From NCBI GenBank assembly GCA_963822955.1, contig CAWGJS010000004.1, positions 1-64,000 of the forward strand: a stretch of DNA of 64,000 nucleotides, in the 5' to 3' direction. The notes beneath the pieces are model-generated. The model saw only the letters and a program-made list of their open reading frames with translations, searched no databases and was not told the DNA's origin. A program made the translations under genes and the position numbers. Source of the DNA: JAJYUU01 sp963822955. GTDB lineage: Bacteria > Actinomycetota > Actinomycetes > Streptosporangiales > Streptosporangiaceae. Of this stretch, positions 17,381-25,766 are shown in pieces. How positions within the stretch are numbered: position 1 is the first letter of the stretch; every line of letters starts with the position of its first letter.

Positions 17381-17740
17381 ATGCCGTCGCGTAACGACAG
17401 CCGTAACGATACGACCATCCCGTGCCCGGCCTGCGGCCAGCCGTTCACCCCGGCCGGGCGGCGGCGCTGGTGCTCCGACGCCTGCCGCCAGGCCGCCTGG
17501 CGCCGCCGCCACCCAGCAGCGCCCGCGCCCCCACCGCCCCCGCCGCGGCAGGCCCGCGTCAGCATCGTCTACGAGTGCGGCCAATGCGGCCAGCGCTACC
17601 TCGGGCAGCAGCGCTGCGACGACTGCGCGACATTCTGCGTGCGCATCGGACCCGGCGGCACCTGCCCGCACTGCGACGAGCCCGTCGCCGTCAACGACCT
17701 GACCGCCTCCCACAACCTGGAACTTGGCACCCGCGCTTGA
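17381..17740 (+). CDS. Zinc-ribbon/zinc-knuckle protein of the recombinase element
   Basis: The 119-residue protein has an N-terminal CPACGQPF...RRWCSDACRQAAWRRR knuckle of the type found in DUF2116-like and FPG/IleRS-like small DNA-binding proteins. After a poly-proline linker it carries a second set of pairs, CGQCGQRYLGQQRCDDC and CPHCDEPV. Two or three structural zinc sites are likely. It ends exactly at the right inverted repeat, so it is the last gene of the element. A nucleic-acid accessory role in recombination is plausible. Confidence 0.7.
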   Translation: MPSRNDSRNDTTIPCPACGQPFTPAGRRRWCSDACRQAAWRRRHPAAPAPPPPPPRQARVSIVYECGQCGQRYLGQQRCDDCATFCVRIGPGGTCPHCDEPVAVNDLTASHNLELGTRA

Positions 17741-17754
17741 CAAACATCACCCGT
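17741..17754 (-). repeat. Right copy of the inverted repeat bounding the two-recombinase element
   Basis: CAAACATCACCCGT is the inverted partner of 14684-14697 (12 of 14 positions agree) and begins directly after the zinc-ribbon stop codon. It marks the probable right end of a roughly 3.07-kb element. The 275 bases that follow, up to the TetR remnant, hold no supportable gene. Confidence 0.4.
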
Positions 17755-18029
17755 ATAACGCCGATTACGCGCTTCACGGGTCTCCAGCGCAGCAGGCGCT
17801 AGCGGCACTCATATTGGCCGGTTCTGGTTTTGCTCCCTCTCGCCTTCCAGCGAGAGCGGGCTTTGCCCCGATCACGGCTTGAGTCCACCGAGACGGACCC
17901 TGTGGCTCGGCTGGACCGTGGTGGGTCCGAATTTGTGGACGGACTCTGGACTGAGGAGGCGCTCGAGGTAGTCGAGCTTCTCCCGGACTGTCTGAAGCGC
18001 GCGCTGTGGTCCGGTGGTGGTCGGTGATC

Positions 18030-18627
18030 CGGTGCCTTCCGGGTAGGCGAGCACGTCGATGGCGTTCTGGGCGAGTTGGTCGGGCACTGGTTTGGCGGGA
18101 TGGCTGGTGCCTGGGTGAACCACCAGGCGACCCAGTTGCACATGCCGAGGACCGACAGCGCTGCCAGCCGCTGGTCCCGGGGGGACAGAACTCTCCGCTG
18201 GACACGACTCCTCGATGATTGTCTTCATCTCGGCGAGGACCTCCGGGCGCGCCTTCAGGTGCAGGGCGGCTGTTTCGTCGGGGAGCGCGGCCTCGGTCCG
18301 GTCCAGAACCCGGAAGCGTTCCGGCGCGCTGCAGCACTAGCGTGCGGACTACGGCCTGCGGTTTCTCGACTGAGCTTAGGCTGGTATGGAGCCGGATCTC
18401 ATGAATGATGCGCGGTGTTCTCGCTGACGTCCCTGACGAGTTCGGCGAGCAGCTGTTCCTTGCTGCTGATGTAGTGGTAGAGCCCTCGTCTGGTGATCCC
18501 GATGGCGTCGGCGATGTCCCTGCAGGGTGGTTCCGTCGTATCCGCGCGCGGCGGCATGGGTCACGCTGTTCTCCGCTGGCCGGAAGAGTCGGCCCTCTGG
18601 CCGGCTCCGGGCTGCGGCCTGCGTCAT
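18030..18627 (-). pseudogene. TetR family regulator, broken by several frameshifts
   Basis: On the minus strand an HTH segment reads AARGYDGTTL in one frame and continues as RDIADAIGITRRGLYHYISS in the next, which shows a single inserted A near 18530. A stop follows about 20 residues later. The ligand-domain signature LAALSVLGMCNWVAWWF reappears in a third frame near 18120-18150, then PDQLAQNAIDVLA in a further one. Together these fragments rebuild one TetR protein of about 200 residues with at least three frame breaks. It is a dead gene. It is divergent from the membrane/regulator pair at 18.9 kb, which it may once have controlled. Confidence 0.75.
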
Positions 18628-18801
18628 CCTGCCCCCGGGACCTGGCCCGCGCGAAGCTGCGCGCGTTGGTCGTCGCACCGGGCAGGCCCGCGGTGAGCCG
18701 GCGGCCTGACCGCGGGGCCTTTGTGCAGCGCAGGCAGGTACCGGCTGCCGGGATCGTGCGGCTCCTGCTGACTCTGTCCCGCCGCCTGGCAGGGCGCTCC
18801 G

Positions 18802-18875
18802 CTTTATGTCATAAAGTTCTTGACTCAAGCCCTTGACTTTGCGCCGTAAAGCAGCGTCTACTTTATGGCATAGAG
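18802..18875. promoter_or_regulatory. Three related 15-bp palindromes (operator cluster)
   Basis: CTTTATG-T-CATAAAG (18802-18816, perfect), CTTTGCG-C-CGTAAAG (18837-18851, one mismatched pair) and CTTTATG-G-CATAGAG (18861-18875, one mismatched pair) share the frame CTTTNNG-N-CNTAAAG. TTGACT occurs at 18820 and 18833, so the sites overlap the likely promoter of the genes starting at 18894. A dimeric winged-helix regulator, probably the one encoded at 19550, is the natural ligand. Confidence 0.6.
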
Positions 18876-18893
18876 CCGATGGGAGGAGGCACC

Positions 18894-19553
18894 ATGAACC
18901 CCACACCCGACACCACCGCCGGCAACGGCGGCAACTTCGACCCCGAACAGGCCGCCGCCCTGCTGGACCAGACAACGCGGCAGGCGCGGCGCCAGCTCGA
19001 GCCCTCTCCGCCGTGGCTCCTGACGATCAGGGCGTTCATAGCCCTGGTCATATACGGCGCGGTCTGGCTCTCGGTGCGCAGCCAGCATCCCTACAATCAC
19101 CCGACTGCCGCGGTTATCCCCGTTCTGGTTGTGCTTGTGGTCGTTAACTTCGTCGCGACAGTCACGGTTGCCAGGCGCGCGATCGCCGGCGTGCGTGGGA
19201 GATTCCGGGTGCGCCCGGCCGAGATCGCCGCCATGGCGGCGGTTTGGGTCGGCGTGTTCGTAGCCCTGGGGGCGCTGGCTGGCGCGGGAGTAAGCCACGC
19301 CATCGTCTACGGGATCTACCCGGCGGCGGCGCCGCTGATGGCCGGCGGCCTGGCCTGGGCGGGCATCATGGCGGCACGGGCAAACTGGCGCTGGTCCGGC
19401 ACCGGGCTCGCGGTCGCCGTCGTCGGGGTCGTGGGCGTGTTCGCCGGGCCGGCCGGCGCGTGGGCGGTCGCCGGCGTGGGCCTTTTCGCCGTGCTCCTCG
19501 GCGCCGCTGCCGTCATCGCCTCGCGGCAGCGCCGCAGCGTGGTCGGGCCATGA
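18894..19553 (+). CDS. Membrane protein coupled to a winged-helix regulator
   Basis: A 219-residue protein with a soluble N-terminus (about 1-45) and five to six hydrophobic segments (48-66, 72-95, 113-135, 145-163, 172-190, 192-210). ATG at 18894 is chosen over 18879 because GGAGGA lies about six bases before it. Its stop overlaps the ATG of the regulator gene (ATGA). Membrane protein plus winged-helix regulator pairs of this layout are common in actinomycetes; a specific function is unknown. The operator cluster upstream suggests autoregulation. Confidence 0.75.
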   Translation: MNPTPDTTAGNGGNFDPEQAAALLDQTTRQARRQLEPSPPWLLTIRAFIALVIYGAVWLSVRSQHPYNHPTAAVIPVLVVLVVVNFVATVTVARRAIAGVRGRFRVRPAEIAAMAAVWVGVFVALGALAGAGVSHAIVYGIYPAAAPLMAGGLAWAGIMAARANWRWSGTGLAVAVVGVVGVFAGPAGAWAVAGVGLFAVLLGAAAVIASRQRRSVVGP

Positions 19554-19849
19554 CCACCGACGAGCTCGACCCGCTGATCCACGTGCCGACCCGGCTGAAG
19601 ATCGTCGCGACGCTGGCGGCACTGCCCGACGGCGACACGCTGTCCTTCACCCGGCTGCAGGACATGATCGGGCTCACCCCCGGCAACCTGATCATCCACC
19701 TGCGCAAGCTCGAAGACGCCGATTACATCAGCAGCGAGAAGACCAGAAACGGGAGCGTGTCCATAACCACGGTCGCTCTCACCGGTCACGGCCGGGCCGC
19801 ACTCGGCGCCTACACCCAGGCGCTGCGCGAGCTGCTCGGCGGCATGTAA
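19550..19849 (+). CDS. Winged-helix transcriptional regulator (MarR/ArsR-like)
   Basis: This 99-residue protein is little more than a winged helix. It opens LDPLIHVPTRLKIVATLAALP, has the recognition region TRLQDMIGLTPGNLIIHLRKL and the wing EKTRNGSVSITTVALTGHGR. This is the short HTH_27-type group often encoded after or before a membrane protein. It is translationally coupled to the membrane gene upstream and probably binds the three CTTT...AAAG palindromes at 18.80-18.88 kb, forming a simple feedback circuit. Confidence 0.85.
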   Translation: MTTDELDPLIHVPTRLKIVATLAALPDGDTLSFTRLQDMIGLTPGNLIIHLRKLEDADYISSEKTRNGSVSITTVALTGHGRAALGAYTQALRELLGGM

Positions 19850-19963
19850 ATGGTCCCGGCTGGCCCGGTCCTGACCCTGACAACCTGATATCTGACGGCA
19901 TTCTGACATTGGTTTACGGAGCTCCGGCCAGATTGGCCGGTGCCCGGCGGACAGGAGAAACTC

Positions 19964-20977
19964 ATGCAAACCCCCGATACCATGTCGAGCGAGCCGGGAG
20001 CCTCGATGGCTCCGGGCTCCCAGGCGGAGGCTGCGAGCGGGCCGGCCGTTGAGATCTCGCATCTGCGCAAGACTTACGGTCCGCTGGTCGCGGTCGATGA
20101 CGTCTCGTTCTCGGTCGCCGAGGGCGAGATCTTCGGAATCCTCGGCCCGAACGGGGCCGGGAAGACCACCACGGTCGAGTGCGCGGTCGGCCTTCGGTCC
20201 CCGGACTCGGGGACGATCCGGCTGATGGGCGTCGATCCGCAGGCCGACAGGGCCCAGATCCACGAGATCACCGGAGTGCAACTGCAGTCGGGCGCCTTTC
20301 CGGCCAAGCTCAGGGTCGGCGAGATCATCGACATGTACCGGTCCTTCTATCGCCATCCGGCCAACGCCGGCGAATTGGCCGGGGCGCTCGGCCTGGGCGA
20401 TAAGCGTAAGTCCTTCTACCGATCCTTGTCCGGCGGCCAGCAGCAGCGCCTGTCGGTGGTGCTGGCGCTCATCGGCAGGCCCAGGATCGCGGTCCTGGAC
20501 GAGATGACCACCGGCCTGGACCCGCAGGCCCGCCGGGACGCCTGGGAACTCATCGAGCACGTTCGTGACCGCGGGACGACGGTCCTGCTGGTGACGCATT
20601 TCATGGAGGAAGCCGAGCGACTGTGCGACCGGGTAGCGCTCATCGACTCCGGGCGCATCGTCGCGCTGGACACCCCGGCGGGCCTGGCTGCGCGGGCCAT
20701 GGGCGCGAAGACTATCCGGTTCCTGCCGTCGGCCCCGTTCGATGAGAACCTGCTGACCGGCCTGCCGGAGGTGACCGCGGTCGAGCACGACGGCCGCCAC
20801 ATCGTCGTCACCGGCACCGGCGAGCTCGCCACCGCCGTGATCGTCGCGATGCATGCGGCGGGCGTCGAGACGCAGGACGTGCGGATCGACGCGTCGACTC
20901 TTGAAGACGCCTTCGTCCGGCTCACCGGAAGGCACCTGCACGAGACAGAAGAAGAAGCAGAAGGAGCAAAGTCATGA
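19964..20977 (+). CDS. ABC-2 type exporter, ATP-binding protein
   Basis: This 337-residue cytoplasmic ATPase has Walker A GPNGAGKTTT (residues about 62-71), the Q-loop near VQLQSGAFP, signature LSGGQQQRLSVVLAL and Walker B IAVLDEMTTGLD. The C-terminal domain (about 240-330) is of the DrrA type found in drug and lipid exporters. ATG at 19964 has AGGAG seven bases upstream and is preferred to the GTG at 19940. It overlaps the permease gene by four bases. The pair lies 114 bases after the winged-helix regulator and could be its target. Confidence 0.9.
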   Translation: MQTPDTMSSEPGASMAPGSQAEAASGPAVEISHLRKTYGPLVAVDDVSFSVAEGEIFGILGPNGAGKTTTVECAVGLRSPDSGTIRLMGVDPQADRAQIHEITGVQLQSGAFPAKLRVGEIIDMYRSFYRHPANAGELAGALGLGDKRKSFYRSLSGGQQQRLSVVLALIGRPRIAVLDEMTTGLDPQARRDAWELIEHVRDRGTTVLLVTHFMEEAERLCDRVALIDSGRIVALDTPAGLAARAMGAKTIRFLPSAPFDENLLTGLPEVTAVEHDGRHIVVTGTGELATAVIVAMHAAGVETQDVRIDASTLEDAFVRLTGRHLHETEEEAEGAKS

Positions 20978-21750
20978 CCACGCTCACGCTGACCCGCACG
21001 CGAGCGCCACGCGCCGCGTTCGGCAACATGGTGTTCAACGAGGCCAGGCTAGCCTGGCGGCAGCCCGCCGGGATGATCGCCGGCACCGGGATCGCCCTGC
21101 TGCTCCTGGTCATCTTCGGCGAGATACCGGTGTTCAGGCAGTCTTCGGCCAGCCTCGGCGGCTATTCGGCGTTCGACATCTACATCCCCATCCTCATGAC
21201 CTTCTCCATCGCCCTGATCGCCTTCACCTATCTTCCCGGGCCGCTGGTTTCCTACCGTGAGCTTGGCATCCTGCGCCGCCTGTCGACGACGCCGGTGCCC
21301 GCGTACTGGGTGCTAGCCGCGCAGATTGTCGTCCAGGCCTGCCTGATGGTGGTCACGCTGGCACTGCTCATCACCGTGAGCATCGTGTTCTTCGGGATCA
21401 GCGCCCCGAAGAACCCAGCCGCGATGGTGCTGGCGATCGCGCTCTGCATGGCCGCGCTCTTCGCGATCGGGCTGGCGATCGCGGCCCTGGCCCGGACCGC
21501 AGGTGCCGCCCGGGGCCTCATGGCCGCCGCGCTCTACCCGATGATGTTCTTCTCCGGCCTGTACTACCCCGTCCAGCTCATGCCCGCCCTCATCCAGGAC
21601 ATCAGCCACATCACCCCGCTCGGCGCAGCCGTGCAGGCGATCGGTTACTCGTGGGTGGGCCAGTTCCCGCCCGCGCAGCCGCTGCTGGTCCTCGCGGGAT
21701 ACGCGCTAGTGTTCGGGTTCCTCGCCAAGCGCTTCTTCAGGTGGGAATAG
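20974..21750 (+). CDS. ABC-2 type exporter, permease
   Basis: This 258-residue protein has six membrane segments, and the ABC-2 permease signature is seen in RGLMAAALYPMMFFSGLYYPVQLMP near 190-215. YRELGILRRLSTTPVPAYWVL near 95 is the conserved cytoplasmic loop that contacts the ATPase. It overlaps the ATPase gene by four bases (ATGA) and forms with it one exporter in the membrane, substrate unknown. Confidence 0.9.
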   Translation: MTTLTLTRTRAPRAAFGNMVFNEARLAWRQPAGMIAGTGIALLLLVIFGEIPVFRQSSASLGGYSAFDIYIPILMTFSIALIAFTYLPGPLVSYRELGILRRLSTTPVPAYWVLAAQIVVQACLMVVTLALLITVSIVFFGISAPKNPAAMVLAIALCMAALFAIGLAIAALARTAGAARGLMAAALYPMMFFSGLYYPVQLMPALIQDISHITPLGAAVQAIGYSWVGQFPPAQPLLVLAGYALVFGFLAKRFFRWE

Positions 21751-22070
21751 CCCAGTGAAAGCGGTCCCGATGCTCGGCTCACGCGGGAGCGGCCTGGAGC
21801 ACAGCGCGCGCCGTCGGCGTCGATCTTCTGTGAAGTCGGGCGGCTCCTATGGCATCTATGCGTCCGCTCACGGGCTACTTGAGAGGCCAGTCGGCAATAC
21901 ATATCAACCGGATCTGTGACCGACTCGTCCGCCAGTGCGGCGCCCAGGGCGCCGCTCATAGCGGCGGCTCGCGAGCGCGCCGTGTCATCACCATCTGTGA
22001 TAGCGGCGATGTCTAGCGGGACGTCCGCCCGGCCTGTTCGCGGCCAGGCGGATGAGTCACCTGTTAGGTA
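21751..22070. other. Gene-free stretch
   Basis: This 320-base gap between the ABC-2 permease and the first decayed recombinase holds only short frames without protein-like content on either strand. I see no strong hairpin or repeat in it. Confidence 0.5.
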
Positions 22071-22987
22071 CTACCGAGCGGCTCCGGCGACGTAGGCAGC
22101 GACGATGTAGGTGGCGTGCCGGTCCAGTGAGGTGCGGGCCCGGTCGTAGCGCATGGTGGTGCGCGGGTCCGGCGTGCGAGGCGGCTTCCTGCAGTCCCGC
22201 AGCGGCACGCCGGCGTCCAGGGCGGCGGTGATGAAGGCGTGCCGGAGCGTGTGCGGCCCGACGTCCTTGATGATCCCGGCCCGGCGGGCGGCGCGGCGGA
22301 CGATCCGGGCCGCTCCGTGCCGGTCCAGCCGACGCCCGTCAGCAGAAAGGAAGATCGGGCCTGGGCTGCGCTCGCCGACGGCCAGGTCGATCGCCCGCGC
22401 GGTACGCGGGGCGAGCGGAATGGTGACAACTTTGCCGCCCTTGCGGGTGACCACCAGGGTGCGATGTCCGCGTTCGATGCCCAGGGCCTCGACGTCCGCG
22501 CCGGTGGCCTCGGAGACCCGAAGCCCGTTGAGAGCCAGCAGCGAGATCAACGCATGCTCCGCAGCAGCCCCCAGGCCGGCAGCGACCAGCAAAGCGCCGA
22601 GCTCGTTGCGGTCCAGGCCGGTCGCATGAGATTCGTAGTCCAGCTGGGGTCGGCGTACGTGCGCAGCGGGTGAGTGGTCGAGTAGTTCTTCCTCGACCGC
22701 GTACCGGTACAACCCGGCGACCGTGCACAGCCGCCGGGTGATGGTAGCGCGGGCCCGGCCGCGGGCCTCCAGGTCCCGGGCGAAGCCCTCGATCTCGGCG
22801 CGGCGGGCGGCGAACAGGCGCAGCCGGTGCTGCTGGCACCAGCTGCGTACTGGCGCAGGTCCAGCTCGTAAGCCTGGCGGGTCAGGCCGCTGTACCCGGC
22901 CAGGAACCCGGCTAACGCCAGCCGCTCGGTGTTGCTGAACACCGGCGTCACCGGGACAATGGCAGCGGACGAGATCGTGGTGGCCAT
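22071..22987 (-). pseudogene. Decayed tyrosine recombinase, copy 1
   Basis: Residues 1-50 (ALAGFLAGYSGLTRQAYELD) are in one frame. From WCQQHRLRLF onward the protein continues in another frame, because one base is missing near 22845 compared with copy 2. The catalytic domain retains the Arg in LNGLRVSEAT, Lys in TRKGGKVV and HTLRHAF. The second box reads LRDCRKPPRTPDPRTTMRYD, where copy 2 still has LRDVQEAASHADPRTT. A missing G and a later extra G shift this stretch and remove the catalytic His. The copy is therefore inactive. It is closely similar to the copy at 26843-27759 and has the same orientation. Confidence 0.85.
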
Positions 22988-23100
22988 GGGTACCTCCGGG
23001 AGCTGAAGCTGAGACCCCGGAGCTGGGCCGGCCCAGGCCCCAGCAAGACGATGACACCCCCACCGTAAGCAAGCCGCCGCGGTAACACCAGGTCACCGCT
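22071..23100 (-). repeat. Dispersed direct repeat, copy 1 (recombinase gene plus leader)
   Basis: Sequence similarity to 26843-27880 covers the whole recombinase gene and continues about 110 bases upstream through a leader. In that leader GCTGAGACCCC (23008-23018) and GCCCAGGCCCC (23031-23041) are spaced 23 bases apart, as in copy 2. The repeat fades near 23100. Confidence 0.7.
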
Positions 23101-23266
23101 CCGGCCCGCCGCAGCGGTCAGCTTCACCGCACCCGATCGCCGAATCCGGCGTCGGTTGAGGCGCAGACCCCTGATGTTGGTCCCGAGCGCGGATCGGCAG
23201 TTATGGGCGGCGGTCGGCGCTGACGATCAGCTTTGGGTAGTGGGGGCATGCCGCCGGACGGGGATC

Positions 23267-24193
23267 TCAGTCGATCGGCTCGCGATGCACCCACTCGATG
23301 AGGTTGTCGGACGCGAGCGCCCGCACGCGCGCGGCGTACCGGGCGAGGTCGGCGTCGTCGAGGAGGTCGCGCCACTGGCCGCTCGTGCCGCGGCTGAAGA
23401 ACGCGGCGGGATCGATCCAGTGCTCCGGACCGCCGCCGGGGACGGTCGTGTCGGCCCTGCTGCGCATCGACTCGAACGTCGCCGCCTGGACCAGGCGGGG
23501 CCATCGGTGCTCGTCGACGTCGATGCCGAGGCGCGCGGCCATCTGCCGCATCTGCCCCTCCAGGTCGGCCTTCAGGTCGTCGTAGTGCAAATACACGACG
23601 TCGAGATCGTCGGCGGCGTCCCGGAACGTCTGCAGGTGCTCTACAGTGCGCCGCAGCGACGACCCGACCTGCGTCGACGGCGTCTCGTCGTCGACCCACT
23701 GCCAGAAGCGGTCCCGCTCGCCGTCGGGGCGCGGCCGCGGTGGCCGCAATGGTCCGAGCTCGATACCGTCGATCGCGGCCGCCCGTTCGCGTTGGCTGAG
23801 GAACGCGCCGATGTCGGTGTTGCCGATATGGTGGTCCATCGACAGCCCCACGTCGCGCGGGTCCCGCCCGACGCAGATGTAGGTGACCGTCGGATCGCTG
23901 GGTATCCCGTCGAGCGGCGTGTGGGTCTTGATGAACCGGCGGTGCGTCTGGGCTTCCAGGTCCGCGAACACGTCTGTGCGGGCGCGAGTCACCATGTCGA
24001 TCCACGGCGAGAGCGTGTCCAACGGGAGCGGGAGCTCCGGTTCCTGCAGTATGAGCAGGGCGCAGATCATCTGCGTCCACGTCGTCCCGCACTTTGGCGG
24101 GGTGCTGATGATGATGTCGCCGGGGCGGAGCTCGAAGCCGTCCCAGCGGTTGCTGTCGTACATACTCGCCTCGTAGCGGCGCACGGCCGTCAT
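23267..24193 (-). CDS. Sulfotransferase domain protein
   Basis: A roughly 308-residue cytosolic-type sulfotransferase that would move sulfate from PAPS to a hydroxyl acceptor. The 5'-phosphosulfate loop is TPPKCGTTWTQM, the catalytic His region is RRFIKTHTPLDGIP, the 3'-phosphate-binding motif is CVGRDPRDVGLSMDHH, and the C-terminal signature is partly kept in MRSRADTTVPGG...FFSRGTSGQW. The frame extends to 24244, but the ATG at 24193 (MTAVRRYEASMYDSNRW) gives the family's normal N-terminus. It lies alone inside the segment flanked by the two decayed recombinases, so it is probably cargo. The acceptor is unknown. Confidence 0.85.
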   Translation of the reverse strand: MTAVRRYEASMYDSNRWDGFELRPGDIIISTPPKCGTTWTQMICALLILQEPELPLPLDTLSPWIDMVTRARTDVFADLEAQTHRRFIKTHTPLDGIPSDPTVTYICVGRDPRDVGLSMDHHIGNTDIGAFLSQRERAAAIDGIELGPLRPPRPRPDGERDRFWQWVDDETPSTQVGSSLRRTVEHLQTFRDAADDLDVVYLHYDDLKADLEGQMRQMAARLGIDVDEHRWPRLVQAATFESMRSRADTTVPGGGPEHWIDPAAFFSRGTSGQWRDLLDDADLARYAARVRALASDNLIEWVHREPID

Positions 24194-24367
24194 CCTTGCA
24201 GCGGATCCGATCCCGTGAGGCCCAGATGATTCACCGCACGACATCCTGCCGAGGGCTCAAGACTGAGGTTCCGAAGGGCGTCGCGCAACAGTACGTAGCG
24301 CAGCACCCGCCCATAATGTCCGATCTCGAACACTCCGCGAGGGCATCATGAAGGCCAGAGGATGAGC

Positions 24368-24639
24368 GCCGAACGGCGGTTATCTGAAGGCTTCCGGCAT
24401 CGTGCCTGGTGGGAGCGCGTTTCTGCCGCGTGGACATGTAGCCACTGAGCAGGACATGCGAGACGGCAAAACCCCCAAAAGCAGCAGCGAGAAGGGGATA
24501 GACGCAGGTCAGGTAAGTGACATACCTTCGGCTGCGGCGTGGACACCGCTTCAGATAACGTGTCCACGCGGCAGCTCAAACGCACCGGCGGTTACGTCGT
24601 GGACACCGGAAAACGGGCTTGAGATAACGCCGGTTCGGC
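24368..24639. repeat. Nested inverted repeats, probable insertion-element remnant
   Basis: A 17-base sequence at 24368-24384 is repeated inverted at 24623-24639 with 15 agreements. Inside, TGCCGCGTGGACA at 24424-24436 pairs with TGTCCACGCGGCA at 24561-24573. GCGTGGACAC (24537-24546) and GTGTCCACGC (24560-24569) form a perfect 10-bp stem with a 13-base loop. TTCAGATAAC also occurs in both orientations. No gene is present in 24245-24699. With the transposase fragment next to it, this looks like the end region of a dead insertion sequence. Confidence 0.5.
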
Positions 24640-24699
24640 GCGCAGATGAAGTTCTGCACAGCAACGCTCCGCGAGTGCAGGCAGTTCCTGGACGTCGCG

Positions 24700-24893
24700 A
24701 CTTTATCATCGTGCGCACCTCCGCTGGCGTTGTGGATCTTGACTAGCGCTTCCTGAAGGTCGCTGGGGATGGGGTCGGCGGCCGAGAGGGTGTGGGGGCG
24801 GCCTGGATTTCGATGGTGCGATGACGGCGGACGGTGCGGGCGAACTTGCGGATGGACCAGCCCGTCTGGTTCTCGATCCAGCGCACTGCTAGT
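24700..24893 (-). pseudogene. Transposase C-terminal remnant
   Basis: On the minus strand AVRWIENQTGWSIRKFARTV and RTIEIQA appear in one frame and HTLSAADPIPSDLQEALVKI in the next, together matching the C-terminal end of a DDE-type insertion-sequence transposase as I remember it. The frame change falls near 24800. The rest of the gene is missing, cut off by the end of the neighbouring ATPase gene. I cannot name the IS family with certainty. Confidence 0.55.
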
Positions 24894-25587
24894 GACTCGT
24901 GTTCGTTCCGGTGCCTACCATCCAGGCAGCTTCAGCCCGGCGGTCTAGCAGAAGATCCACGACACTTTGCGGATCGATGCCACTGGGATCAACCCAGAGT
25001 CCAATGTGCGGCAGGCGATTGAGGCCCCGTTCGATGACCTCCTCAAACTCGTTGACCGGCCGGCCGTCGGCTGCGGCTTGGACCCGGCCGGCGAACGCCG
25101 CGGCCTCGGGGTGATCTGAGTCGCCGTAGCGGTCCGCCAGATACGCGGCTTCTTCGGGCAGCCGGTCAATCCCGCGCTGCCGTAGCACCGCCACGGGCGG
25201 TCGCAGCACGACGAAGTTGACCGGCCGGCCGCGCAGGACCTCGGTGAGCGACCCGAACCCTTCGCTGATGATCGAGTCAGTCACGATGGCCGTGATTCCG
25301 GCATCCGCGAACGCCGCGGCGACCAGGCACGCGTTGCCGATGCGCAGCGCATACTGGACGCCCGCATCGCCAGTCAGGCGCCCGGTGCCGGGGTCGCTGT
25401 CACCGGGAACCGGCCACCGGCAGCCAGAGACGATCAGTCGTTGCATCTCGTCGCCGTCGACGTGCGCGGCGGGCGGGAGCCGTCGCGCGAGCAGGCGGGC
25501 TGTGGTTGTCTTGCCAGCGCACGCGTTGCCGCATATGACCCAGATCTCGGCGCCTTCGGCTAGCTGACTGGCCGGCTCGGAAGTCAT
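24889..25587 (-). CDS. P-loop ATPase/kinase-like protein (AAA_33/CPT-like)
   Basis: This is a 232-residue P-loop protein with Walker A CGNACAGKTTTARLLA near residues 16-30 and HVDGDEMQRLI shortly after, the arrangement seen in small-molecule phosphotransferases (chloramphenicol phosphotransferase-like, AAA_33, zeta-toxin-like). AIVTDSIISEGF may supply the second acidic site and VVLRPPVAVLRQRGIDR the LID arginine region. ATG at 25587 (MTSEPASQLAE) is preferred; the longer frame to 25692 adds a Cys/Trp-rich stretch unlike the family. It lies in the segment between the two recombinase copies and divergent from the GNAT gene. Substrate unknown. Confidence 0.7.
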   Translation of the reverse strand: MTSEPASQLAEGAEIWVICGNACAGKTTTARLLARRLPPAAHVDGDEMQRLIVSGCRWPVPGDSDPGTGRLTGDAGVQYALRIGNACLVAAAFADAGITAIVTDSIISEGFGSLTEVLRGRPVNFVVLRPPVAVLRQRGIDRLPEEAAYLADRYGDSDHPEAAAFAGRVQAAADGRPVNEFEEVIERGLNRLPHIGLWVDPSGIDPQSVVDLLLDRRAEAAWMVGTGTNTSH

Positions 25588-25766
25588 CGGCCAAGTCTCG
25601 CGAAGCCGAGCGAAACATACGGAGACACCCGCCCACACTACGGCCTGTGAAGACCCCGGCTCGTGCGCAAAATCCACGCTCCACACAAGCAATGCACCGC
25701 TAGGGCAACGCGTCGTCCCGCTAACTCTGTTGCCCGGCAGTGTGCAGGCCCAGTTGACTGGCGCCC

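Noticed and set aside
19316..20941. A 541-codon open frame on the minus strand opposite the ABC ATPase
   Set aside because: No family features and unnatural composition; the plus strand encodes a regulator and a textbook ABC ATPase over the same bases.
24537..24569. The 10-bp stem with a 13-base loop as a simple terminator of the sulfotransferase gene
   Set aside because: It lies upstream of that gene's start, not after its stop, and belongs to a larger set of nested inverted repeats.
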